Source: Cognaticolwellia beringensis (GTDB taxonomy: Bacteria; Pseudomonadota; Gammaproteobacteria; Enterobacterales; Alteromonadaceae). From it: a stretch of DNA of 64,000 bases. Position numbers and translations under genes: made by a program. Shown piece after piece: positions 1-7,288 of this stretch (within the stretch, counting starts at the first letter, position 1; every line of letters starts with the position of its first letter). A model generated the notes under the pieces. It was not told where the DNA came from. It saw only the letters and a list, made by a program, of their open reading frames with translations, and searched no databases. Location: the NCBI RefSeq assembly GCF_002076895.1, contig NZ_CP020465.1, positions 3,348,001 to 3,412,000 of the forward strand, in the 5' to 3' direction.

Positions 1-201
1 GTGTTACATATTAACAATGATGACTTTGATAAGCTTGCTAAGCTATCGCATCGTATTGCTGGTGCAGCACAAATGTTTGGCTTTGCCGATTTATCTAAAT
101 ATGCACTGGGATTAGAAATGGCGATTAAAAATAATCACAGTGCCAGTATTCATGAGCATACTCAAAAATTGCTCAATGAGATAGACCAAGTATTATGGTG
201 A
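1..201 (+). CDS. C-terminal end of an HPt (histidine phosphotransfer) domain protein, partial
   Basis: The frame is open from the first base of the window, so this is probably the 3' end of a longer gene rather than a gene starting at the GTG. The 66 residues contain the HPt signature around His17 (LSHRIAGAAQMFGF), comparable with the phospho-accepting H-x-L-K-G-S-A helix of HPt domains, followed by a second amphipathic helix and the stop. Such domains accept phosphate from a receiver domain and often sit at the C-terminus of hybrid sensor kinases. Which parent protein it belongs to cannot be decided here. Confidence 0.6.
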   Translation: MLHINNDDFDKLAKLSHRIAGAAQMFGFADLSKYALGLEMAIKNNHSASIHEHTQKLLNEIDQVLW

Positions 202-224
202 TTGCACGACAATACTTTTGCTTA

Positions 225-431
225 TTATTGATACTGAAAAACAGACTCTAAAGGGGTGTCGAAATACTGGGCAATTTTAAATGCTACTTCTAATGAGGGC
301 GAGTATTTGTCTTTTTCAATCGCGACGATGGTTTGTCGTGAGACACCAACCGCGTCAGCCAACATTTGCTGTGTCATTTCATTGTTATTGAAACGCAAAC
401 GACGAATACTATTGGTTATATTTTTTGCCAT
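225..431 (-). CDS. Small XRE-family (YozG-like) transcriptional regulator
   Basis: A 68-residue protein that is almost entirely one helix-turn-helix domain (MTQQMLADAVGVSRQTIVAIEKDKYSPSLEVAFKIAQYF), the layout of short Cro/CI-type regulators such as YozG. I use the ATG at 431: it begins MAKNITNSIRRLRF, has a GAGG ribosome site just upstream, and lies one base beyond the stop of the membrane gene at 433-891. The longer frame from 470 would overlap that gene by 38 bases. The pair, a membrane protein followed by a tiny HTH regulator, is a recurrent bacterial arrangement. The target is unknown, and autoregulation is only a guess. Confidence 0.8.
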   Translation of the reverse strand: MAKNITNSIRRLRFNNNEMTQQMLADAVGVSRQTIVAIEKDKYSPSLEVAFKIAQYFDTPLESVFQYQ

Positions 432-432
432 T

Positions 433-891
433 CTAAAAGCCTCGACGATAATAAAATACTTGCGTCGCAAACTTTACAATTTCCGCAATTAGAGCACCAA
501 AAATAATAATATTTATAATGACATACTCATTTGGTAAGTTAAGCAACGTTTCTAGCCTTTGATTCATAAAAGGAAAAAGTAAATGTACTACTGCGGCAAT
601 CGCAGTAAAGTTTAGAATGTAGTAGGCATTTTTAGTCCCAATAAGCGTGATTTTCTTATCTCGCTCATCCTCATCATAGTTCGCATTTTTATTATCAATT
701 ATAGCGATAACCATATGATGAAAAATCTCTAATAAAATGGTCATGATAACCACTGTCAGCAATGCAGATTGCATAATACTTGTGGTTAAAGTCTCTTGTT
801 GCGCTGATAAATAAAGCGTAGAGAAGTAGTTAAACCAGATATAAACCGTTATGGCTAAAGAGATCCAAATACTGCGTTCTTTGTATGACAT
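433..891 (-). CDS. Four-helix membrane protein co-transcribed with the XRE regulator
   Basis: A 152-residue inner-membrane protein with four likely transmembrane helices near residues 8-28, 40-65, 89-108 and 121-145. The cytoplasmic loop between helices 2 and 3 carries an acidic DEDERDKKI stretch (residues 73-81), a motif typical of small membrane proteins found next to YozG-like regulators (DUF2178-type). The ATG at 891 has a good GAGGG ribosome site. The HTH gene follows immediately, so the two are almost certainly one transcript. No enzymatic residues are apparent and the function is unknown. Confidence 0.75.
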   Translation of the reverse strand: MSYKERSIWISLAITVYIWFNYFSTLYLSAQQETLTTSIMQSALLTVVIMTILLEIFHHMVIAIIDNKNANYDEDERDKKITLIGTKNAYYILNFTAIAAVVHLLFPFMNQRLETLLNLPNEYVIINIIIFGALIAEIVKFATQVFYYRRGF

Positions 892-1264
892 AGTAAACCC
901 TCAATTTCATATTAATCGAACTAAACTTATCTAACTCGTTGAATATTATTGGCTGTTTAAACACCAAGCACCCTTTAACTGGTGTATAAAAGTGGTGTAT
1001 AAAATATTTGACATTATGTATCAATAATTTGACTTTAGTTGCACTCTATTTCAAAGTCAAATATTTTATACATTATGTAAGCTATGTTTTACTTTTACTG
1101 TGAGGGAATTAAAAGATATCGTTAAAGCAGGGAGCGACATTATCACGTTAATATCGAGCATAATCATACTGCTGAATGCGTTTTACGTATATATTTATTA
1201 ACAATTGACGCGTCTTAATGGGGTAAAAGTTTGCTGCCATGTGTAAGCAACATAAACTTGTGCT
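892..1264. other. Intergenic region, 373 bp, with a long inverted repeat
   Basis: No supportable gene. It holds the promoter of the minus-strand membrane/XRE pair at its left end and the inverted repeat described separately (997-1071). The right part lies downstream of the DUF1697 gene and shows no clear terminator. Confidence 0.6.
997..1071. repeat. Perfect 16-bp inverted repeat with 43-bp spacer
   Basis: gtataaaatatttgac at 997-1012 is exactly inverted at 1056-1071 (gtcaaatattttatac). Each arm is followed on the plus strand by the same octamer attatgta (1013-1020 and 1072-1079), so the structure mixes inverted and direct repetition. A second inner inverted pair, tttgacttt (1028-1036) and aaagtcaaa (1053-1061), competes with the outer stem. 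It could be a regulator operator, a cruciform or a decayed mobile-element relic. No coding region lies inside. Confidence 0.7.
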
Positions 1265-1825
1265 TTAATTAATATTTGTAGCAGCGAGAGTAATGAGTTT
1301 ATCAACGGTTTTTAGGTTACGAGATGTAGCATTAACGTTTAACTTTTTTTCAATAATAGTGTGAGTTAATTTAGAGCGACCATAGCCATCCTCGCAATGT
1401 AAATAAAGGACTTTATCTATGATCTGTAAATGTTCGTTTTCTTTTAAGTAAGGCGATAATAAAGCAGTTGAATTACTCGGCACATCAGATAAGAAGCATA
1501 ACAATACTTTGCTACCCTCAGCGCTGAGGTCAATATTTTTAAACGGTAAATTTTCACGGGCGGTTTGTAAATCAAAAGGCGTTAAAACAAATACCGGTAC
1601 CTCAAATTGATAATGTACAAAAATAGCTAGGTGTATTTGCTTGGCAAGTTGTGAGCAATAACTTACTCCACCTTCATTATGATTAAAAACCACATTGCCG
1701 CTTTGAATATAGCTTTTCACATTTTCAAACGATAATTGCTGATAGAGTGCTCTCAAATCAGCCATTTTTATTATTTTTTGGCCAGCAACATTAATACCGC
1801 GAAGTAATGAAATATAAGTGGTCAT
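1265..1825 (-). CDS. DUF1697 family protein
   Basis: 186 residues, the usual length for the family. The N-terminus MTTYISLLRGINVAGQKIIKMADLRALYQQLSFENVKSYIQSGNVVF is a textbook DUF1697 signature (the LLRGINVGG and YIQSGNVVF motifs). The C-terminal part (GYGRSKLTHTIIEKKLNVNATSRNLKTVDKL) matches the family's conserved R-N-x-x-T-V end. The ATG at 1825 has a weak GAGAA ribosome site. The gene probably follows DUF962 and LysE on one minus-strand transcript. The biochemical function of the family is not established. Confidence 0.85.
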   Translation of the reverse strand: MTTYISLLRGINVAGQKIIKMADLRALYQQLSFENVKSYIQSGNVVFNHNEGGVSYCSQLAKQIHLAIFVHYQFEVPVFVLTPFDLQTARENLPFKNIDLSAEGSKVLLCFLSDVPSNSTALLSPYLKENEHLQIIDKVLYLHCEDGYGRSKLTHTIIEKKLNVNATSRNLKTVDKLITLAATNIN

Positions 1826-1898
1826 ATTTTTTTCTCAAAAGTCATTATTTAATTGCTTTAACTGGATTATAAAAACGTACCACTAATAAAGTTCGTGT

Positions 1899-2216
1899 TT
1901 AGAACTTAAGCTTACCCAGTAACATGTCTTTATACATAACCCAGTCGCCTAGAAAACTATACCAAGGATAGGTAAAAGTGGCAGGCTTGTTTTTTTCAAA
2001 GAAAAAGTGCCCAAGCCAAGCAAAACCATAACCGAACAAAGGTAAAGTCCAGAGCAATAGCCATGCTGCGTTCATTAAAATATAGCCTAATGTTATTACA
2101 ATTAGGCTAGAGCCGATAAAATGCAGTCTTCTGCAAATGGTATTTTGATGTTGGCTTAAATAAAAAGGGTAAAACGATTTAAAGTCACTGTAGTGTTTTA
2201 TGGGTTCATTAGTCAT
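1899..2216 (-). CDS. DUF962 / Mpo1-like membrane protein
   Basis: 105 residues with the family motifs: N-terminal KSFYPFYLSQHQNTICRRLHFIGSSL, with the conserved H-x-N-x-x-x-R-x-x-H-x-x-G block, then two hydrophobic segments and the WxGHFFFEKNKPATFTYPWYSFLGD motif. The family includes yeast Mpo1, a dioxygenase acting on 2-hydroxy fatty acids in phytosphingosine breakdown; the conserved His residues are metal ligand candidates. The gene starts 7 bases after the LysE-type gene ends, so the two should be co-transcribed. The bacterial substrate is unknown. Confidence 0.85.
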   Translation of the reverse strand: MTNEPIKHYSDFKSFYPFYLSQHQNTICRRLHFIGSSLIVITLGYILMNAAWLLLWTLPLFGYGFAWLGHFFFEKNKPATFTYPWYSFLGDWVMYKDMLLGKLKF

Positions 2217-2223
2217 ATATTAT

Positions 2224-2859
2224 CTAATTTATTTTACTGGTAAGTACTTTTAAGCCCATTAATAACATAGCGCCACCAAGTACACGATCGATCCAATGAC
2301 CTAAGCGTTGAAATTTTGCATTAACACTGGGTCGAGAGAGTAAAGCTACGACGGTAGAAAACCAAAGCAGCTGTAATATCATCATCCAAACACCGTAAAT
2401 AACCAAATGTAATATCGGCAAATTAGGCGACAAAACTACGGTAAACAAAGCAACAAAGTAAATTGGCGCTTTGGGGTTTAAAGCATTACATAAAAAGCCT
2501 TTTGCGATAGCTTTTAAGTTTGAATGTTTTTTAATTGATTGTTTAACAACTAAATTATTAATCTTGCTCACTGGTTTTGCGCTTAAACCTTGAAAGCCTA
2601 AATAGAGTAAGTAGCAACCGCCGATAATCTTTATTAACCACAACAAGGTTGCTGAATTAGCAATAACCGTGGCTAAGCCTAAAGCAGAGTAAATAATATG
2701 AACCGACAAACCTAAGGCGATGCCAATGCTGACCATAAAACCACTTTGTTTACCATTCGATAATGTTTGCTGCGAGACTAAAACAAAATCAGGCCCTGGT
2801 GATGCCGCTGCTAATAAATGAATGGAGGTTATTAATAGTAAACCTTGTACTAAATCCAT
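2224..2859 (-). CDS. LysE/RhtB family amino-acid exporter
   Basis: 211 residues from the ATG at 2859; a TTG two codons earlier is the only longer option. The N-terminal half has the LysE-family signature AAASPGPDFVLVSQQTLSNGKQSGF followed by hydrophobic helices, and the middle contains the KGFLCNALNPKAPIYFVALF motif typical of RhtB-type exporters. About six transmembrane helices are expected. These proteins export amino acids such as homoserine, threonine or lysine by proton exchange; the exact substrate cannot be read from sequence. It is the first gene of a likely operon with DUF962 and perhaps DUF1697. Confidence 0.88.
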   Translation of the reverse strand: MDLVQGLLLITSIHLLAAASPGPDFVLVSQQTLSNGKQSGFMVSIGIALGLSVHIIYSALGLATVIANSATLLWLIKIIGGCYLLYLGFQGLSAKPVSKINNLVVKQSIKKHSNLKAIAKGFLCNALNPKAPIYFVALFTVVLSPNLPILHLVIYGVWMMILQLLWFSTVVALLSRPSVNAKFQRLGHWIDRVLGGAMLLMGLKVLTSKIN

Positions 2860-3221
2860 AAGCAATCTCTAAAAAGGAGCCTTAAAAGTAACGAATAGCA
2901 ATAATGCTGATATTAATTGTGATGTGTGGTTCCGTTCAGTTCTAAAATAACACTGCTTAAATTTAGCTGCAAACTTATTAATCACCTATAATAATGTGTC
3001 TGTAATTTAATGAATTAATTGTTGAAGTGTCAGCTATGCAATGTTCAGCGATTGATGGTTAAAGTAGCTAAAGCGAAAGAGCTTTTTGATTGTTAAAATT
3101 AATCAATCCAGTTAGAGTATTTCAAAAGCGCAATAATAGTTTCGGTATTCGTAAGCCTAGTTAAATCATTAAAAAATAAAGCGAAGGGTTTAAGAAATAA
3201 TTATCAGCTTATTAAAAGGAC
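2860..3221. other. Intergenic region, 362 bp
   Basis: Divergent promoter region between the LysE-type gene (minus) and the CPBP-like gene (plus). It is AT-rich, with no ORF, no hairpin and no operator that I can recognise. Confidence 0.5.
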
Positions 3222-3704
3222 GTGACTCCCAATCTCAAGGATGCAGATTTGTTTAATCTATTAGAAAATACTAATCAATCTCTTCTATTGTATATATTTA
3301 AGGTACATATATTAAATATTTGTATAGGGTTACCCATTGCTTTTTTTCTAGGATTTTATTTTCCAAACGCAGAGCTTCCAGACTTTGAGTTAGGCTTTGA
3401 ATCTTTTATAGGGCTTGTGTTAGTTGCGCCTATTTTAGAAACTTTTTTTATGATCCCTATAATTTACTTATTCAGAAAAATAACGCCTAATAAATTCTAT
3501 GTTTCAATACTGAGTGCGGTGTTTTGGGGCGGAGTTCATTCTCTTCAAGTGCCTTTGTGGGGCGTTGGCGTTTTTAGTCTTTTTTTCTTTATGTCAATGG
3601 CATATCAATACTGGGACACCCACTCTAGAGGTCATGCATTGTTTGTTGTAATGATGATTCATGTGTTAAACAATGCAACAGTTTTTCTATTAGTGCTCTT
3701 TTAA
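3222..3704 (+). CDS. CPBP-like (CAAX protease/bacteriocin-processing) membrane protein, divergent
   Basis: 160 residues with four or five hydrophobic helices. Three CPBP-family motifs are recognisable but weak: APILETFFMIP (Glu73, only one of the usual two glutamates and no following Arg), FWGGVHSLQ (His106) and MMIHVLNNA (His147, Asn150/151). CPBP proteins are intramembrane glutamic proteases; losing the second Glu makes activity doubtful. The GTG at 3222 sits only one base after aagga; a TTG at 3249 has a better-spaced aagga (3236-3240), so the start is uncertain. It has no obvious operon partner. Confidence 0.6.
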   Translation: MTPNLKDADLFNLLENTNQSLLLYIFKVHILNICIGLPIAFFLGFYFPNAELPDFELGFESFIGLVLVAPILETFFMIPIIYLFRKITPNKFYVSILSAVFWGGVHSLQVPLWGVGVFSLFFFMSMAYQYWDTHSRGHALFVVMMIHVLNNATVFLLVLF

Positions 3705-3797
3705 GTTTAATTAAACAATGTAAAGTGCTGTTTTATTTCGTTTAACGTTCAGCTAACTAAAATCCATTATTAATAAGGTTGTCTTGAAGGAGTTAGG

Positions 3798-4262
3798 GTG
3801 CAAGCTAAAGAAATTGTAGAAGTAATTTTATCCGAGTATGAAGGCGTTATTGCCAAGTCTAGTTGGGGAGAAACTGCTTTGTTCTACAACCCAAGTAAAG
3901 TGTTACCTAATGGGGTCTACTTTTGTACGATAAAAGAAAAAAACGGTGAAAATGATAAATCGTCAGAGCTTGATCGAGAGGGGGTTTTCAGGCTAAGCAT
4001 TGGTGTCAGCAAAAATAGCTATGAAAAAATGTTTGGTTTGAGGCCTAAACGCCCGGCCAAAGGTGATAAAGTTGATTTAAAAGACAGCTTTGTAGCACTT
4101 AATAAGCTAATGCCTCACCCCATTTATGCATGGATGTCTTGGCTTCAAGTGTTAAACCCTGATGAAGCTACTTTTTCAAGTATGCGACCACTACTTAATG
4201 AGGCTCATACAAATGCAGTCATTAAATTCAATAAAAAAATGGCTAAAAAGCCCAAGCACTAG
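3798..4262 (+). CDS. DUF6194-like cytoplasmic protein
   Basis: 154 residues, GTG start with AAGGAG five bases upstream. The core reads ETALFYNPSKVLPNGVYFCTIKEKNGENDKSSELDREGVFRLSIGVS, then LRPKRPAKGDKVD and LMPHPIYAWMSWLQVLNP, which I recognise as the DUF6194 (YjbR-like) type of small cytoplasmic protein. No signal peptide or membrane segment is present. The function of the family is unknown. It is followed after 26 bases by a LysE-type gene, possibly on the same transcript. Confidence 0.65.
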   Translation: MQAKEIVEVILSEYEGVIAKSSWGETALFYNPSKVLPNGVYFCTIKEKNGENDKSSELDREGVFRLSIGVSKNSYEKMFGLRPKRPAKGDKVDLKDSFVALNKLMPHPIYAWMSWLQVLNPDEATFSSMRPLLNEAHTNAVIKFNKKMAKKPKH

Positions 4263-4288
4263 CGCTTATTAACTTAATAAGAAAGAGT

Positions 4289-4906
4289 ATGGATTATATA
4301 ACCGCAATCGTATTGTTTGCCATAGTGTCAGCTGTTACGCCAGGACCGAATAACATTACTGTTATGGCTTCTGGAGCAAATTTCGGTATTCGTAAAAGCC
4401 TGCCTGTGTTTCTGGGAATTTGTATTGGTTTCGCAATAATGTTATTGCTGTTCGGTATCGGTTTTGGGCAAATATTTGAAAAATTTCCCGTTTTACATTT
4501 AATGGTAAAATTATTTGGCACACTGTATTTACTTTATTTGGCTTATTTAATTGCAACAGCAGCTGAATTGTCTACAGCAAATACCCAAGCTAAGCCCTTA
4601 AGCTTTATGCATGGCGTTTTATTTCAATGGTTAAATGGTAAGGCTTGGGTGGTAGCAACAGGAGCCATAGCGGCTTTTACGACAGTTGGTGCCGATTTTT
4701 ATACGCAAAATTTTATTATTGCGTTTATTTTTTTAATTTTCTCATTTCCTTGTGTTGGTATTTGGCTGTTTTTTGGTTCAATGTTAAAGACTTTATTAAA
4801 GTCTAGGCAACATCGGATAATGTTTAATTATGCGATGTCAGGATTACTGGTAATGTCGGTAATTCCTGTGGTTATAGAATTAACCGTTATATTTATTAAT
4901 AAATAA
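4289..4906 (+). CDS. LysE family translocator
   Basis: 205 residues with about six transmembrane helices. The N-terminus MDYITAIVLFAIVSAVTPGPNNITVMASGANFGIRKSLPVFLGICIGF carries the LysE-family TPGPNN motif and the GxxFGxRxSLPxxxG loop; the middle has FQWLNGKAWVVATGA, typical of the cysteine/O-acetylserine exporter branch (EamB-like). Substrate prediction beyond 'amino acid or metabolite export' is not safe. It is one of two LysE-type genes within 2 kb, but the two proteins are not close paralogues. The next gene follows after 13 bases. Confidence 0.88.
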   Translation: MDYITAIVLFAIVSAVTPGPNNITVMASGANFGIRKSLPVFLGICIGFAIMLLLFGIGFGQIFEKFPVLHLMVKLFGTLYLLYLAYLIATAAELSTANTQAKPLSFMHGVLFQWLNGKAWVVATGAIAAFTTVGADFYTQNFIIAFIFLIFSFPCVGIWLFFGSMLKTLLKSRQHRIMFNYAMSGLLVMSVIPVVIELTVIFINK

Positions 4907-4919
4907 AAAGAGGCGCTCA

Positions 4920-5207
4920 ATGGAAGATCAAGTTGCTAAAGTTCGACGAAGTTCGAATCTAATAAAGGGCTTTATGGCGTTAGTCGTTATCATGCAGGCC
5001 GTACAAGTTTATCAGACCAACACCCTAGATTTTGGTGCTTTAGCCGGATCTTTGGGTGTTTTATCTGCACTTAGAGGTTTGCTTTTATCTCCTGCATTGT
5101 TAGTAGTACCTATAAAAGGCTGGTTTAAGCCAAATTTAGCTTTAACAAAAGCGAGTTATAAATACCTACTGTTGGCCTTTGTGCTAATTTTAGTCAGTTC
5201 ATTTTAA
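4920..5207 (+). CDS. Small membrane protein of unknown function
   Basis: 95 residues, ATG at 4920 preceded by an AGAGG ribosome site, 13 bases after the LysE-type gene and so probably in its operon. The N-terminus is charged (MEDQVAKVRRSSNLIKG), followed by hydrophobic segments at about residues 18-33, 38-64 and 77-94, giving two or three membrane helices. I do not recognise the family. The alanine/glycine/leucine-rich middle segment (DFGALAGSLGVLSALRGLLLSPALLVV) suggests close helix packing. Confidence 0.6.
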   Translation: MEDQVAKVRRSSNLIKGFMALVVIMQAVQVYQTNTLDFGALAGSLGVLSALRGLLLSPALLVVPIKGWFKPNLALTKASYKYLLLAFVLILVSSF

Positions 5208-5270
5208 CTTCACTGCTGCAGGCCTTCTTACCGAATAAATCGAATTTGTTTTATCAAGAGAAAAACTACT

Positions 5271-5423
5271 ATGAAAGCAGTTAAAAATGAAGTTAAAGAA
5301 GAGATAAAAGCAAAATGGCTGTATTGGAATAATATTAAAAGTAAGAAAAATAAAGTGTTGCTGGTGATTTTATTGTTAAGTTTGATCGGGTTAAAAATAT
5401 TTACAACAGTTTTGACTTTTGAT
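5271..5423 (+). CDS. Possible 50-residue single-helix membrane peptide
   Basis: ATG at 5271, TGA at 5421-5423. The peptide has a lysine/glutamate-rich amphipathic N-terminus (MKAVKNEVKEEIKAKWLYWN) and one hydrophobic segment (VLLVILLLSLIGLKIF). The ribosome site (aagaga) is weak and a little far from the start. It follows the 95-residue membrane gene on the same strand. An overlapping minus-strand frame (5228-5443) is also hydrophobic, so the assignment is tentative. Confidence 0.35.
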
Positions 5424-5577
5424 TGGCTCGCCAGCTTATTCAACTAGCTATAAAGTTTTAAAGCTTAGAACTTTATTAAAATATATTGCCTGAAACAATG
5501 TTGATTAGTTGTGTATTTTGGTAATTCAACTCACTTTATTTGTTGTTTAAAACTGTGCTAGTAGCCTAAGGTCTATC

Positions 5578-6240
5578 ATGATTTCAAAATTACCTCGTTG
5601 GGTAGAATATGGCTCATTCATACTGTCTTTAGTCGCAGGGCTTGTTAATTCTGTTGGTTTATTAGGATTCAAGCATCAATCAATATCACACTTATCGGGC
5701 ATTGCCACACAGTTTGGTACCGGCATAGTAAACTCGACGTTTATTGATGTTTTTCATTTGCTTCTTATTCTCTTAAGTTTTTTAATTGGCGCTGCCATTT
5801 CAGGATACTTTATACGCGGCGGAGCGCTTAAATTAGGCCGTAACTACAGCAGTTTACTTTATCTAGAAGCTGTATTACTTTTTGGTGCTATTTACTTCTT
5901 AACAAAGGACTCTTTAAACGGACATTATTTGGCTTCAGCTGCGTGTGGCTTGCAGAATGCACTAGCAACTACCTATAGTGGAGCGGTGATCAGAACAACT
6001 CATGTGTCGGGTATATTTACCGATTTAGGTATTATGTTAGGTGCAAAAATAAGAGGAGAGGAGTTCGATAAAAGAAAGGCATTGTTATTTATGCTAATTA
6101 TTGTCGGCTTTATAACGGGTGGAATATTAGGCGCATATTTATTTAGTCTCTATAAATTTTACGCGTTAATTATTCCTGCAACTATTTGTATCTTATTAGC
6201 CCTAGCTTATTCATTTTACAAGGCGAAAGTAAGTCAATAA
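5578..6240 (+). CDS. YoaK/DUF1275 family membrane protein
   Basis: 220 residues and about six transmembrane helices. The N-terminal block ALVNSVGLLGFKHQSISHLSGIATQFG corresponds to the DUF1275 (YoaK) signature with its G-F-x-x-S-H-x-T/S-G motif, and the mid-protein GLQNALATTYSGAVIRTTHVSGIFTDLGIMLG is the second family hallmark (ALxNA...G...RTTHxTGxxTDLG). These are predicted inner-membrane proteins of unknown function, sometimes proposed as transporters. It stands alone, ending at a hairpin that could terminate it and the convergent secF2. Confidence 0.88.
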   Translation: MISKLPRWVEYGSFILSLVAGLVNSVGLLGFKHQSISHLSGIATQFGTGIVNSTFIDVFHLLLILLSFLIGAAISGYFIRGGALKLGRNYSSLLYLEAVLLFGAIYFLTKDSLNGHYLASAACGLQNALATTYSGAVIRTTHVSGIFTDLGIMLGAKIRGEEFDKRKALLFMLIIVGFITGGILGAYLFSLYKFYALIIPATICILLALAYSFYKAKVSQ

Positions 6241-6297
6241 TTCGTTTGAAAACACTGTATCTAGCGCCAACTATATCTGTCATCAATCAATACTTAG

Positions 6298-6345
6298 CCA
6301 AACAGGCTATTTATCACTGGTTGAGCAATAGATTAGCCTGTTTGG
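6298..6345. terminator. Hairpin between convergent yoaK-like and secF2 genes
   Basis: A perfect 12-bp inverted repeat (ccaaacaggcta at 6298-6309, tagcctgtttgg at 6334-6345) with a 24-base loop. It lies between two convergent stops and is followed by an AT-rich tract (tattaatatttt), consistent with bidirectional termination. The loop is longer than usual. Confidence 0.55.
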
Positions 6346-6367
6346 TATTAATATTTTAAAGCGAGCG

Positions 6368-7288
6368 CTATGGTAGTGTGCAAATATCTTGCGCTTGCTT
6401 ATGATAATGTTCAGCAGTCAAACCTAATATTTGCGGAACAGTCGCTGATATGGCAATTGACGAATATGTACCCACTAAAATTCCGGTAAATAAGGCAATA
6501 GCAAAGCCCTGTAATGACTCTCCTGCAAAAAGCCCTATCGCTAAAACTGTTGCAATAGTGGTACCTGAGGTAATTAATGTTCGCACTAAGGTGGATTTAA
6601 TCGCCTGATCAATAATGTTATCAATATCGCCATCTTTGTTTCGCATTATTATTTCTCTGACTTTATCTCCGACGATTATCGAGTCGTTAAGCGAATAACC
6701 GATAATAGCGAGTAAGCTGGCTACAATGGTTAAATCGAAGGAAATTTTAAACCATGCAAATATGCCTAGTACGATCACTACGTCATGAACGAGGGCGACG
6801 ACAGAGCCTGCTGCCAATCGCCATTCAAATCTTAATGATAAGTAAACTAATATCACAATAACGGCAGTTAGTAGCGCAAGACCGCCTTGGTCGATGAGTT
6901 CGTCACCCACTTGACTACCAATATACATCGCGTCTTGTGGCGTTATTGATAGGTCGCTTTGTTGGGCGAATTCAGTCAACCAACTGCTTTGTTGTTGGCC
7001 TATGTTGCTTTCCGTTTGTCGAACACTCCAATGTGTGCCGTTGTCTGCGGCAGATAACTGAAAGTCTGCTGGTAAATAGCGACTAAGCAGTTGCTGCATA
7101 TTTTCTTGTGCTATAGGTTGCTCTGTAGAGAATTCAGTTAAGTAACCGCCAGTAAAATCCAAGCCAAGGTTTAGGCCATTTTTAACTAGGCCAAATAATG
7201 AAATAGCAATAAGCACTGCTGCAAAATAAAAGCTGGCAAAGCGAAATTTACTGATGCGTGATGTAGATTTTATCGTGTTGTTATTCAT
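6368..7288 (-). CDS. secF2: Protein translocase subunit SecF, second copy
   Basis: 306 residues. TM1 at about 15-36 is followed by the SecF signature LGLDFTGGYL (DFTGG at 44-48), a periplasmic P4 domain, then five membrane helices with the conserved SLRFEWRLAAGSVVALVHDVVIVLGIF and IIGYSLNDSIIVGDKVRE motifs, which include the Asp/Arg residues used for ion-coupled movement. SecF works with SecD to complete protein export and to release folded proteins into the periplasm. The gene overlaps secD2 by 4 bases (ATGA), so translation is coupled. A separate primary secDF is present at 45.8-48.6 kb. Confidence 0.95.
   Translation of the reverse strand: MNNNTIKSTSRISKFRFASFYFAAVLIAISLFGLVKNGLNLGLDFTGGYLTEFSTEQPIAQENMQQLLSRYLPADFQLSAADNGTHWSVRQTESNIGQQQSSWLTEFAQQSDLSITPQDAMYIGSQVGDELIDQGGLALLTAVIVILVYLSLRFEWRLAAGSVVALVHDVVIVLGIFAWFKISFDLTIVASLLAIIGYSLNDSIIVGDKVREIIMRNKDGDIDNIIDQAIKSTLVRTLITSGTTIATVLAIGLFAGESLQGFAIALFTGILVGTYSSIAISATVPQILGLTAEHYHKQAQDICTLP

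Noticed and set aside
256..492. 78-codon plus-strand ORF
   Set aside because: Antisense shadow of the XRE regulator, which has a clear domain.
830..1024. 64-codon minus-strand ORF
   Set aside because: Overlaps the start of the membrane gene in another frame and runs into the inverted repeat; no domain.
5228..5443. 71-codon minus-strand hydrophobic ORF
   Set aside because: Overlaps the better-oriented 50-codon plus-strand frame that continues the local gene direction; no ribosome site or family.
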